From Candidatus Thorarchaeota archaeon (GTDB lineage: Archaea > Asgardarchaeota > Thorarchaeia > Thorarchaeales > Thorarchaeaceae), in contig SDNP01000031.1 in the NCBI GenBank assembly GCA_004524445.1, forward strand, positions 1 through 33,619: 33,619 nt of DNA. Reading direction: 5' to 3'. This document shows positions 1 through 7,489 of this stretch, piece by piece. Every line of letters begins with the position of its first letter. The first letter of the stretch is position 1. The position numbers and the translations under genes were made by a program. The notes under the pieces were generated by a model that made no database searches, was not told where the DNA came from, and saw only the letters and a list, made by a program, of their open reading frames with translations.

Positions 1-764
1 AAAATGTCACATTACGCAAAATCACCCTCACTCGACATGAAACAAATTTTGCCACGGAGATACCCAAGAAGATCGTTTATCCCAATGCCTTGGAGTTTAC
101 ACTTGAGCTGCAGTACGAAAATGGACCATTGGTGAACGCGAGTGTCCTTCTCTGGGTTCTCAGAGATAGCGAGGTATTGTACACAGTATCACAGAGAACG
201 AGTCTCGCAGGTATAGTTGCCTTTGAAGTTGCAGGACTTCAGAGCGGAAACTACACCGTTATCTTAGAATATGAGGGGTCGAATGATTTTTCCGATTGCA
301 GACTTCTTACTGGTTTGGTAGTCCTGCCTGAAGTGAACCTGGAGTTATCTTTGCTCAGCATGCCATACGCAGAAGTTACGGGTGACCTTCAGTTATCCTT
401 GGTCATTGGAGGCATTGACCCTCTCTGGACAGGTACACTCATTGCGGAGATAGTGGGTAAAGGAGGTTTCTCTGAGAAGTTGCTCGAAGTGGTCGTGGGA
501 CCAAATGCCACCAGGAGCGTTTCAATCCTCTTGGAGCAGGAGGGCAATTATACAATACGATATGGTGTCACCGGTGTCCCTCTGCTTGGAGACCTGTTCT
601 ATTCCTCTAGTATAGTGGTAACGGCTAAACCGCTTTCTATCCCAATGGATGAAGCCAGCTTTCCTGTGGCTATAAGCGGCGTCGTTCTTGGCATCATTGG
701 ACTTATCCTGAAGAAGAAACTGGGAATTGCGATTGAAGAACTGCCCACAGACTGGGACGCCTAA
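1..764 (+). CDS. C-terminal part of a membrane-anchored Ig-like surface protein (5' partial)
   Basis: The reading frame is open from the first complete codon at position 3 to the TAA at 762-764, so the gene begins outside the window; an internal TTG at 90 has no good ribosome site and lies inside a beta-rich domain. The visible part is about 253 residues. It holds two or more beta-sandwich (Ig/adhesin-like) repeats, recognisable from alternating hydrophobic strands and phrases such as GNYTVILEYEG and GNYTIRYGV, and several N-x-S/T sequons. A single hydrophobic helix near the end (AISGVVLGIIGLIL) is followed by KKK and a short acidic tail, which fits an outside-facing protein with a C-terminal anchor. 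The family is not recognised and no enzymatic motif is seen. It may be an adhesin or envelope protein (inference). Confidence 0.75.
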   Translation, partial: NVTLRKITLTRHETNFATEIPKKIVYPNALEFTLELQYENGPLVNASVLLWVLRDSEVLYTVSQRTSLAGIVAFEVAGLQSGNYTVILEYEGSNDFSDCRLLTGLVVLPEVNLELSLLSMPYAEVTGDLQLSLVIGGIDPLWTGTLIAEIVGKGGFSEKLLEVVVGPNATRSVSILLEQEGNYTIRYGVTGVPLLGDLFYSSSIVVTAKPLSIPMDEASFPVAISGVVLGIIGLILKKKLGIAIEELPTDWDA

Positions 765-796
765 CATTTCGGAAACGAGGCAACACCATCTCGCCA

Positions 797-934
797 ATGT
801 ACGAGTCGCTGGCTAGAGCCATTGAAATCATGCATTATACGAGAATTATGCGTCTGTCAGCTATATCGGTCCTGTGCTTATGGGCTTTCATCCTGCTAGC
901 AATTGATGTATTTCATCACAATAATGCTAAATAG
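797..934 (+). CDS. Possible 45-residue single-pass membrane peptide
   Basis: An ATG 33 bases after the preceding stop opens a 45-codon frame ending in TAG. The predicted peptide has a basic N-terminal half (ARAIEIMHYTRIMR) followed by one hydrophobic stretch of about 20 residues (LSAISVLCLWAFILLAIDVF) and a short polar tail, the pattern of a small membrane protein. The only Shine-Dalgarno-like element, ACGAGG near 773-780, is too far away to be convincing. The stop overlaps an A/T-rich element (GCTAAATAG) that may instead be the TATA box of the next gene. It may be real or chance. Confidence 0.3.
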   Translation: MYESLARAIEIMHYTRIMRLSAISVLCLWAFILLAIDVFHHNNAK

Positions 935-980
935 AAAAGATTTGACTGTTCCACCAACGCTAACAAAGGTGAGCTAAATT

Positions 981-2015
981 ATGGCATCCGAAGCACAACC
1001 TACAGCTGCGGACACATTCAAGTGCCCAGTCTGTAACGGCAACGTTTCGACCGGCCCAGATGACGTCGTCATAACATGTGGCTACTGTGGCTCAACTACA
1101 ACCATTGAAGGGAAGGCGATTGGCGAACACTTGATGGAGACCGCTGTTGATAAAGACGAGCGGTTGAAGCATTTTCGCGACTTTCTTGACAAGAATAAGG
1201 GCATCAACAAAGGACTTGTAGACGGTGCTCAGGTAGTTGAGAATTCCTTGATATTTGTGCCAGTTTGGACAGCCAAGGTGAAAGCCGACAGCTGGTATAA
1301 GGGATACAAGACAGTTCAGGTTCCAGTCGAAAAGACCGAATATTACACTGATAGTGAAGGAAACAGAAAACGTAGAACGGTGACGGAGTATAAGACTGGA
1401 TACGTGCCCGTTCAGGATGAGATTCACACCGACACTGACGAGCGCCTGTTGGCTCGAAAGGGAGCTCGTTTTTACGGTCTGGAACAATACTTGGATGAGA
1501 TCGACTTGGGGAAGACCCAGCAATACAATTTCGAACTGATCAAAGACATGAACCCTACCATGCTGAACGCAGAAATCGGTCAGGATGAGTTTGAGACTAC
1601 AGTACATGGGCGAGTGGCGGATCGTCACCGTGCCCAAGCAAAGAGTGGGCTGGCAGAGCTGTTCGACTGCAGAACCAAGACAAATGTTCGAGGGAGCACG
1701 TATCTGCAAGCACCCTTTTCGCTGATCAGGTACAAGTTCCAAGGTGACCTGTATAAGGCTGCCCTGAACGGAAGGACAGGCGATGTCGTTCTGGGAGAGA
1801 TTCCCATAACAAAGGGACAGCGTATTCTCTGGACCCTTGTTGGAATCATTGGAACGGTAGTTGCTGGTGCGGGCGCGGAGATTGCTCGATTGGGTTACTT
1901 CGCTGATATGATGACCTACCTGGCTGGCGGTGCGATAGGTGCAGTCGTTGGTGTGGTTTTGGCAATCTTTGGATTCAAAACATTGCTGATGACTCAGCGG
2001 GAGAAGACAGGGTGA
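981..2015 (+). CDS. Zinc-ribbon protein with C-terminal membrane hairpin (tandem paralogue 1)
   Basis: The 344-residue product starts with a four-cysteine zinc ribbon (C15-x2-C18, C33-x2-C36; CPVC and CGYC). A long soluble central region of mixed alpha/beta character follows (about 40-275), with the phrase SLIFVPVWTAKVKADSWYKG. Two hydrophobic helices close it (about 277-300 and 310-335), with a short basic tail. The ATG is preceded at good distance by AAAGGTGAG. The next gene repeats the whole architecture and its ribosome site lies across this gene's stop, so the two are translationally coupled and probably form one complex. The zinc ribbon resembles those of transcription or nucleic-acid-associated proteins, but no catalytic motif is visible. 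Function is unknown; the membrane placement is predicted from the helices. Confidence 0.85.
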   Translation: MASEAQPTAADTFKCPVCNGNVSTGPDDVVITCGYCGSTTTIEGKAIGEHLMETAVDKDERLKHFRDFLDKNKGINKGLVDGAQVVENSLIFVPVWTAKVKADSWYKGYKTVQVPVEKTEYYTDSEGNRKRRTVTEYKTGYVPVQDEIHTDTDERLLARKGARFYGLEQYLDEIDLGKTQQYNFELIKDMNPTMLNAEIGQDEFETTVHGRVADRHRAQAKSGLAELFDCRTKTNVRGSTYLQAPFSLIRYKFQGDLYKAALNGRTGDVVLGEIPITKGQRILWTLVGIIGTVVAGAGAEIARLGYFADMMTYLAGGAIGAVVGVVLAIFGFKTLLMTQREKTG

Positions 2016-2020
2016 TACTA

Positions 2021-2989
2021 ATGGCAAGATGTGCATTTTGTGACGCTAATTTTGAAGCTGGAAAAGGAGACTTATTGCTGGTCTGTCCGTACTGTGGAAC
2101 AGCTCAGACGAAGGAAGGAGCTAAATTCACCGATCATTACATGATTCGGGTGCATTTTCCACAACACGAAGCTCAGACAACCCTTCTTGACTGGGTATCC
2201 AAGCAGCTTGGCGTGCCGGAAGACCTACCAACAAAGGCTCATTTCCTTGGATATGAACAGATCTGGTATCCATTTTGGGTATCACGAGTTGACGCCTCCA
2301 CCAACTATGTTGGGCTTGGAAAGGACGCGAACTTCCATAATGAATGGCCGCAGCGCCGAGGGGCTTACAAGAATATCGACTTCTATTGGAAGAAGGAATC
2401 AGGCGAATTCACTCGTAGACACGAGATCAAGGTTCCTGCCGTCGACAACATTGACCCAGATGTTGCAGGTCATCCGATTCCTACTAGGTCGAAGGAGTTT
2501 TTCAGCCACTCTCACGCTGAAGAACACGGTGGCAAGGTCCTACACAGTAAGCTTGACGAAAGCCAGGCAAAGGCGAAAGCTAAGGAGGCCGCTTATGAGC
2601 GACAGACTGCTCTCGTGCTAGACGAGGTTGACAAGATTGAGTCTCGCGATGATAATATCGAAGTGGGCGATACCTTTCTCATTCACGTACCGGTCTGGGA
2701 GCTCCAATATAGGTACGGCAACCGGAAGTATAAGGCTTCGGTTGCAGCATCAACTGGCTATGTCATTGAGAGCAAATATCCTCGGTCGATGGCATTCCGT
2801 GCAATGGGCATAGGAATCGGTTTGTTTCTCCTGCTTGCTGGTGCTGGATTGATTACGCTAGCCCTTGGTCTGCTGGGCTTGACTCTCTTTCCTGCTGGCG
2901 GTCTTGTGTCAGGCGGTATTCTTGGTGCAATGGGTTTTGTGCTTATGTACAAGGGTGCATCACGTAAAGAAGCCAAAGAAAAACTCTGA
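2021..2989 (+). CDS. Zinc-ribbon protein with C-terminal membrane hairpin (tandem paralogue 2)
   Basis: This is a paralogue of the preceding gene with the same order of parts: N-terminal zinc ribbon (C4-x2-C7, C22-x2-C25; CAFC and CPYC), central domain containing YEQIWYPFWVSRVDAS and FLIHVPVWELQYRYG (compare SLIFVPVWTAKV in the partner), and two closely spaced hydrophobic helices rich in Gly/Leu near the C-terminus, ending in a basic tail (KGASRKEAKEKL). I chose the ATG at 2021 because AGGGTGAT sits just before it across the upstream stop; a GTG at 2012 overlapping that stop is possible but less likely. The pair ends at a hairpin/U-tract terminator. Function unknown. Confidence 0.85.
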   Translation: MARCAFCDANFEAGKGDLLLVCPYCGTAQTKEGAKFTDHYMIRVHFPQHEAQTTLLDWVSKQLGVPEDLPTKAHFLGYEQIWYPFWVSRVDASTNYVGLGKDANFHNEWPQRRGAYKNIDFYWKKESGEFTRRHEIKVPAVDNIDPDVAGHPIPTRSKEFFSHSHAEEHGGKVLHSKLDESQAKAKAKEAAYERQTALVLDEVDKIESRDDNIEVGDTFLIHVPVWELQYRYGNRKYKASVAASTGYVIESKYPRSMAFRAMGIGIGLFLLLAGAGLITLALGLLGLTLFPAGGLVSGGILGAMGFVLMYKGASRKEAKEKL

Positions 2990-2994
2990 TTTTC

Positions 2995-3030
2995 GAGAGG
3001 GGAGGTCACTCCTCTCTCAACTTATTTTTC
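2995..3030 (+). terminator. Hairpin plus U-tract terminator after the zinc-ribbon pair
   Basis: GAGAGGGGAG (2995-3004) pairs with CTCCTCTCTC (3009-3018): ten base pairs with one G-U and a four-base loop, followed by TTATTTTTC. It lies 5 bases after the stop of the second zinc-ribbon gene and just before the stop of the convergent Nre-like gene. Confidence 0.75.
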
Positions 3031-3048
3031 TTGCAGTACTCTTTGAGA

Positions 3049-4188
3049 TCAAGTATAGCTCAAGACACTGGGTGCTGTCATCTTCTTCATCTGTTGCAGG
3101 TCCTCTATCCATACACTGAGTGGAGGATCTAGTACTGCATCCAGAACATTCAACATTTCATCATATGAATTCAATTCAGTGTAGTCGCTCTCTAATGCTG
3201 CTGACACGCCTGCCCTGGGAATCCAGCCATTCAGAATTTGGTTCCTTACGTTATTTGAAAGATGGAAAACAGTGATTTTCATGCCGCTCTTCTTTTTCCA
3301 CATATGTTGCATTGCGGAGAGCTTTGCAGAATTTGCATATGACGCAGTTCTGGCATCTGATGCTCCGATTTCCTCATCACTGGAGGAGAATCCTCTTCTA
3401 GTCCGCCCCTGATATCGTTCCACTCTGAAGTAGTCGAGAGCAGGTTTTCCAGGGCAGGAAACTACCACCATAAGTTCACCAAGTGGGCGAGAAATATGGA
3501 TTCTATATTGATCTCTTGGTTCTATATCAGCAAACATATTCTGCACATGAGAGGAAACTGTATCTGCTACAACTCTTGATGCGTTGCTTGTCGGAAGAAG
3601 TCTTCGATTCTGGTGCCTGCCAAGCAATCCGACAGATAAAAGTCGCGTGACTTGCTCAAGTGAATAATCGTAATCAAGGAGACGTAGGATTCCTTCGCAA
3701 GCAGGTATGTCCTTTCCAGAGATTTTCTCAGCTACCTTACTCACTTCTGGTTTTGAAATAATCTCAAATGAATCTGCATGAACCTCCGGACTGCTTGGAA
3801 GAGAACCGAAACGCATGATGAGGTCACGTGGAGGCAGGGTGGTCGCCTCCACGCTCAAAGCAACAGGGCTCACGGAGAGTGCAATGGTCCGTAAGATATC
3901 AACGGCATATCTGGGTCTCATTGTGCGTGCATCTACCGGAAGTGAGAAGAAGTATAGATTGCGACGCATTGAGACGATAGCATCACGGTTTAGACCCATC
4001 CATGCTTCAGGGTGGTCATAGATTGAGGTAAACTCAGAAGGTTGCGGTGTGGCAAGGATACCCGCCCTGAGCCTTGGATACTTTCCGGATTCGATGAATA
4101 TCCCGGGCGGTGAGAAGACTGTGAGGTCGTGTCTAAGAGAAACATCACTTAGTTGTAGCTGTGTTGTTACCGTTTGACCTGACGACAA
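3049..4188 (-). CDS. Nre-family (NreA-like) DNA repair protein
   Basis: The 379-residue product resembles the archaeal Nre family, which has been linked to DNA damage repair and PCNA binding. The family landmarks I see are the N-terminal SPPGIFIESGKYPRLRAGIL (compare 'PP.vFvG..gYP.v..G.l'), the middle motif RLLPTSNASRVVADTVSSH (compare 'lvPTrw.itavDdtis'), and the following beta-rich YRIHISRPLGELMVVVSCPG. Unlike many Nre proteins, it has no N-terminal cysteine cluster and no evident PCNA-interacting peptide at the C-terminus, which ends SVLSYT. The start is TTG: an in-frame TGA lies three codons upstream and GAGGTG sits nine bases before the TTG. It is convergent with the zinc-ribbon pair. 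The family call is by motif memory and is moderate. Confidence 0.65.
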   Translation of the reverse strand: MSSGQTVTTQLQLSDVSLRHDLTVFSPPGIFIESGKYPRLRAGILATPQPSEFTSIYDHPEAWMGLNRDAIVSMRRNLYFFSLPVDARTMRPRYAVDILRTIALSVSPVALSVEATTLPPRDLIMRFGSLPSSPEVHADSFEIISKPEVSKVAEKISGKDIPACEGILRLLDYDYSLEQVTRLLSVGLLGRHQNRRLLPTSNASRVVADTVSSHVQNMFADIEPRDQYRIHISRPLGELMVVVSCPGKPALDYFRVERYQGRTRRGFSSSDEEIGASDARTASYANSAKLSAMQHMWKKKSGMKITVFHLSNNVRNQILNGWIPRAGVSAALESDYTELNSYDEMLNVLDAVLDPPLSVWIEDLQQMKKMTAPSVLSYT

Positions 4189-4409
4189 TGAACGTCACAC
4201 CTCTTTTGCTATAGCAGGTGTTAGTTCTAGTCTACTGCTAAGGAAATTCTGACAGGGCGTTGTCTGCCTGAGCGAATAGACACATGGTGGGGGGAGATAT
4301 CCGAAAGTAATCTAATCAGGACTTGGGCGATTGCTGAGGCGCATTGATGATTGTGTATTCTCAATACTCTTAAATCGTACTCCTGATTCTCAGAAATGAC
4401 GGGATTCTG

Positions 4410-4862
4410 ATGGATATTCGAAGTCAAATAGAAGAATACTTCGATTTGTTGGATATGAAGTATGAATGGAATGAAGATGCCGAGGCATTTGAGCTTGTCT
4501 TTCGAGAACGCAAGGATGAATTGCCTGCCAAGGCTGGTTTTGAAGAGGATGGGAATTACTTCCGCTATTCAATTTGGGTAAAGCCAATGACCAAATGGAT
4601 ACAGATATGGTGCGATGTCTATTCATTAGAAGATATCCCGGCTGATAAGAGGGAGAAAGTGTTTCTTGATCTTCTGCAAAGCAATCGAGAATATGCAGAG
4701 GTTTGTTTTGATTATGAAAAGGACCGACAAATGATTGGAACATCTCAGGAGATGATGATTCAGGGTCTCAATTTCGATGCATTTCGAGAGGAGTTTTTGG
4801 CTGTTCCTTGGTCTGTTAAGAAGTTCTGGACAAAAATTGCAAAGGACTATGAATTGAAATAG
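4410..4862 (+). CDS. Small protein with type III secretion chaperone/YbjN-like fold
   Basis: The 150-residue acidic, soluble protein has an alpha-beta-beta-beta-alpha-type pattern: N-terminal helix (IRSQIEEYFDLLDMKY), strands around FRYSIWVKPMTKWIQIWCDV, a helix with LLQSNREYAE, strands, then a C-terminal helix. This is the layout of the Tir-chaperone/YbjN-like fold, whose members bind other proteins. The second half aligns by eye with the protein encoded at 26924-27325: W-I/V-x-I/L, LL.(S/T)N, E..F...K, GI/L..DAF and a closing [IV]..F..K. The two are therefore paralogues. The start is ATG with a weak GGGAT element before it. The stop directly abuts the stop of the convergent AlaX gene. No partner is evident nearby. 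Confidence 0.75.
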   Translation: MDIRSQIEEYFDLLDMKYEWNEDAEAFELVFRERKDELPAKAGFEEDGNYFRYSIWVKPMTKWIQIWCDVYSLEDIPADKREKVFLDLLQSNREYAEVCFDYEKDRQMIGTSQEMMIQGLNFDAFREEFLAVPWSVKKFWTKIAKDYELK

Positions 4863-6059
4863 TCATATCAAACTCATTTTCAGTTTCTTTACCAGTTCAT
4901 TATAGAGCTCTCTGGGATCTTCTACATCTGTAAAGCCGCCATTGTATGCGTCTCCGCTTCCGCCACCTCTACCCCCAAGATTAGTGACTATATCCCCGAT
5001 ATACTCTGAAGCATCCCTTTCCAAGAAATGAGTCCAGAAGATGAGATTTGATTTCTTTCCAGGGGAGAAATACAGAAGTGCGGTAGGTCGATCGAAACTC
5101 ATCGGCATCAGAATTTCTCGCATCTCTTTTATTCCGAGTCCTGGCAGGAATTCGTGTCTAAATTCAATTCCTTCTAACTCTTCGATGTTCGGTCCTTTGC
5201 AAAGAAGTTCGGCTAGTTTGTTTGTCATTTCCTCGATCTCTTCTGCAGTACGTTTGGCTTTATCTAACACAGGACCAATCTGATGCATTTCAAAGGGATA
5301 GGATTTCTTTCTTGGAAGAATCTGATTGTATATCTGTGATAGAATACTCAGTGCTTGCTCAGCAGTTGCAAATTCTACTCTCAAGCCGGATTCTAATGAG
5401 CTATAATCGAGAATCTTGAAGGCATGAATCTCTGAAGTATTGGACACATGAGTTCCTGAGCAAGCTGACTCGTCAACTCCTTCGACTTGAAGAACACGGA
5501 TATAATCATGTTTGTCCGTAATGCCTTCGCGGGCTCGTATTGACTTGTCCAACTCTTTTGATTCAATGTACCGAGTATTCACTGGGATACCCCCCATTAT
5601 CCATCTCTGTACCAGCTCTTCTGCAGCAAACAAGTCCGATTCATTGACTTTCCCAGCAATCTCGATAGTTCCTTTTATCCCATCAATCCAAATGTATCCC
5701 AGTTCAGAGTTTGACTCCGCCCGTTTCATTGCATTCATAAACAGATGTTCTGCCGTATGATTTCTCATCATTGCTAGGCGCCAGTTTTTGTCAATTTGAA
5801 TTTCGCATTCTTGTTCTTCAATGGGCTCCGAAGTGAGAAGTGCAATTCCATTATCTGAAGAAACGGTATTTGAAAAGGAAATTTCTTGGTCATCTACTTT
5901 GATTATGCCTTTGTCTCCTGCCTGACCTCCACCCTCGGGTCTAGCGATTTCGCTGCTAAGCCCTACCAGAAAATTATCGCTCTGCTTTTTGCAGCTCACA
6001 ATTCTTGCGTCAAACACAAATCTGTATGGTTCTTCCCAATACGGGTAATCCTCTTTCAT
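4863..6059 (-). CDS. alaX: AlaX-type alanyl-tRNA editing protein with DHHA1 domain
   Basis: A stand-alone trans-editing protein related to the editing half of alanyl-tRNA synthetase, expected to hydrolyse mischarged tRNA(Ala) such as Ser-tRNA(Ala) in the cytosol. An N-terminal barrel-like domain (RPEGGGQAGDKG) is followed by the zinc site of the AlaRS editing family: H101-x3-H105 (HTAEH) and C200-x3-H204 (CSGTH). A coiled linker follows, then a C-terminal DHHA1 domain with the glycine-rich end LGGRGGGSGDAYNGGF. This makes it the long type of AlaX. I chose ATG 6059, which has AGGTG seven bases upstream; the in-frame GTG at 6068 overlaps that site. Its stop abuts the stop of the gene on the other strand with no gap. 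Confidence 0.9.
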   Translation of the reverse strand: MKEDYPYWEEPYRFVFDARIVSCKKQSDNFLVGLSSEIARPEGGGQAGDKGIIKVDDQEISFSNTVSSDNGIALLTSEPIEEQECEIQIDKNWRLAMMRNHTAEHLFMNAMKRAESNSELGYIWIDGIKGTIEIAGKVNESDLFAAEELVQRWIMGGIPVNTRYIESKELDKSIRAREGITDKHDYIRVLQVEGVDESACSGTHVSNTSEIHAFKILDYSSLESGLRVEFATAEQALSILSQIYNQILPRKKSYPFEMHQIGPVLDKAKRTAEEIEEMTNKLAELLCKGPNIEELEGIEFRHEFLPGLGIKEMREILMPMSFDRPTALLYFSPGKKSNLIFWTHFLERDASEYIGDIVTNLGGRGGGSGDAYNGGFTDVEDPRELYNELVKKLKMSLI

Positions 6060-6238
6060 GACTGGCACCTATTATCAATTCGATGACAGAGGGCTATATT
6101 GCAACTGAAATAAATCCATTAATGGCATGGATTCATGCATTGAATAAGCCCTTCTCATCTCTTTAGTTGAGCCGAAACCAATAAAGGATGTGCCTATTTG
6201 CCTTTACAAGTTCGTACAGACACTTGAGGTAAGAGAAC

Positions 6239-7486
6239 ATGTTTGATTTCCTGAGGCGAGATCCCATCTCAAAAGCAAAGAAGCACGTGGAAAAGGCTTT
6301 GACAGAGGTTGAGGAAGATTATCCCGATTATGCCAGCGAGGAATTTGAGAAGGCTGCTGATTTCTTCTTTGAGGGTGGAAGGTCAGATATGGCCATCAAA
6401 TACTTCCGAGAGGCTGCTTACTATGCACTCGTCCATGATGATCACGTGAGAAGTGCGCGACTCAAGAGCAGAGCAGCAGAGATCCTCCTCATGGACGCCA
6501 AGTTTAAGGAAGCAGGTAATATGTATGCTGAATCCTCGGACCACCTCTTCAGAGGGAAGAAGAATAAAGAATCTGTGCGAGCTCTATCTCTTTCCGTGCT
6601 CTGCAATTTAGCCGCTAGAAACTTCGATACAGCTGTGAACTTAACTAAGAAGACAGAGAAGAGAGCTACTGCAGGTTCAGTACAGAGCGAATCTATGTAC
6701 GAGCTTGCACGAATCTGTGTAGGAGTCTTGGTTGAAGGTTATGATGTCGAGTTGAAAACTCTAGAAGATGCCGTCAGCTCGGTAAAGACGAAACAAGCTG
6801 AAAAGGCATTGATTGTTTTTCTGACGAAGTCCGTGCGCTATGCTATGGAAACCGAAGTTGTTATTGAATGGGCGGGAAAAGAAAAGGAGAATATCAATGC
6901 AAAACAGCCAATTGAATTCGAGCTACGATACAACTCACCGATTCCCGTTCGCCCTGTTGATTACCGCTTTTCCCTTTCAAATAGTGTTGCATTTGTAAGA
7001 GAACCAGAAATCAAACCCAGAGCTGCAACTGATGAGTCATGGCTGATGATTGTCAAGCCAGTCCTGAGTGGTAAAGGCACTGTTGGCCCGTTCTACTTGA
7101 CTCTTGAGGGAAATGAGATGCTAGTATACAAACATAGTAACAAGATTGATTTTGAAATCTCTCGTGCACCCGCTCAATTGGAAATGGAATTAACCCCTCA
7201 GCGGATATCATGTGACGTTGGAGATGAGATTGTATTCGATGTTAGTTTGACAAACCGAGGAGAGGGCGCAGCAGAGAATGTCTGTGTCAATATGGACCTC
7301 AGCGATGGATTAGAAATTTCTCTTGGCGGTAACGAAAAGAATATACAATTCATAGGAAGTGGCGAAAGGATGCTCTTCCAAGTATACGTAAGAGGTGTCA
7401 GTAGTGGTGATCAAATGATATTGATACGTGTGAATTGTACTGAGTCAGAAGAGATTACCAAAGCTGCGCAAGTAGCTGTAGGCTGA
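6239..7486 (+). CDS. Cytosolic alpha-solenoid plus beta-sandwich protein
   Basis: The 415-residue protein has no signal peptide or membrane helix. Residues 1 to about 195 are helical repeats of TPR/SNAP-like type (EEFEKAADFFFEGGRSDMAI, ARLKSRAAEILLMDAKFKEA, and so on). From about 200 to the end, two beta-sandwich domains follow; the last contains VGDEIVFDVSLTNRGEGAAE, typical of CARDB/NEW3/Ig-like 'additional strand' domains. A cytosolic helical solenoid followed by Ig-like domains is an arrangement known from vesicle-coat adaptors and tethering subunits. Whether this protein shares that role is inference. It is preceded by GAGGTAAGAG and starts at ATG. The convergent neighbour, with stops three bases apart, is also a helical-repeat protein. 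Confidence 0.8.
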   Translation: MFDFLRRDPISKAKKHVEKALTEVEEDYPDYASEEFEKAADFFFEGGRSDMAIKYFREAAYYALVHDDHVRSARLKSRAAEILLMDAKFKEAGNMYAESSDHLFRGKKNKESVRALSLSVLCNLAARNFDTAVNLTKKTEKRATAGSVQSESMYELARICVGVLVEGYDVELKTLEDAVSSVKTKQAEKALIVFLTKSVRYAMETEVVIEWAGKEKENINAKQPIEFELRYNSPIPVRPVDYRFSLSNSVAFVREPEIKPRAATDESWLMIVKPVLSGKGTVGPFYLTLEGNEMLVYKHSNKIDFEISRAPAQLEMELTPQRISCDVGDEIVFDVSLTNRGEGAAENVCVNMDLSDGLEISLGGNEKNIQFIGSGERMLFQVYVRGVSSGDQMILIRVNCTESEEITKAAQVAVG

Positions 7487-7489
7487 GAA

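Noticed and set aside
1092..2036. A 314-codon open frame on the minus strand opposite the first zinc-ribbon gene.
   Set aside because: It is rich in Ser, His, Cys and Leu without domain features, has no ribosome site, and lies fully opposite a well-supported gene; a codon-bias shadow.
4227..4427. A 66-codon minus-strand frame in the gap between the Nre-like gene and the T3S-chaperone-like gene.
   Set aside because: It overlaps the start and promoter region of the plus-strand gene, lacks a ribosome site, and has no plausible protein character.
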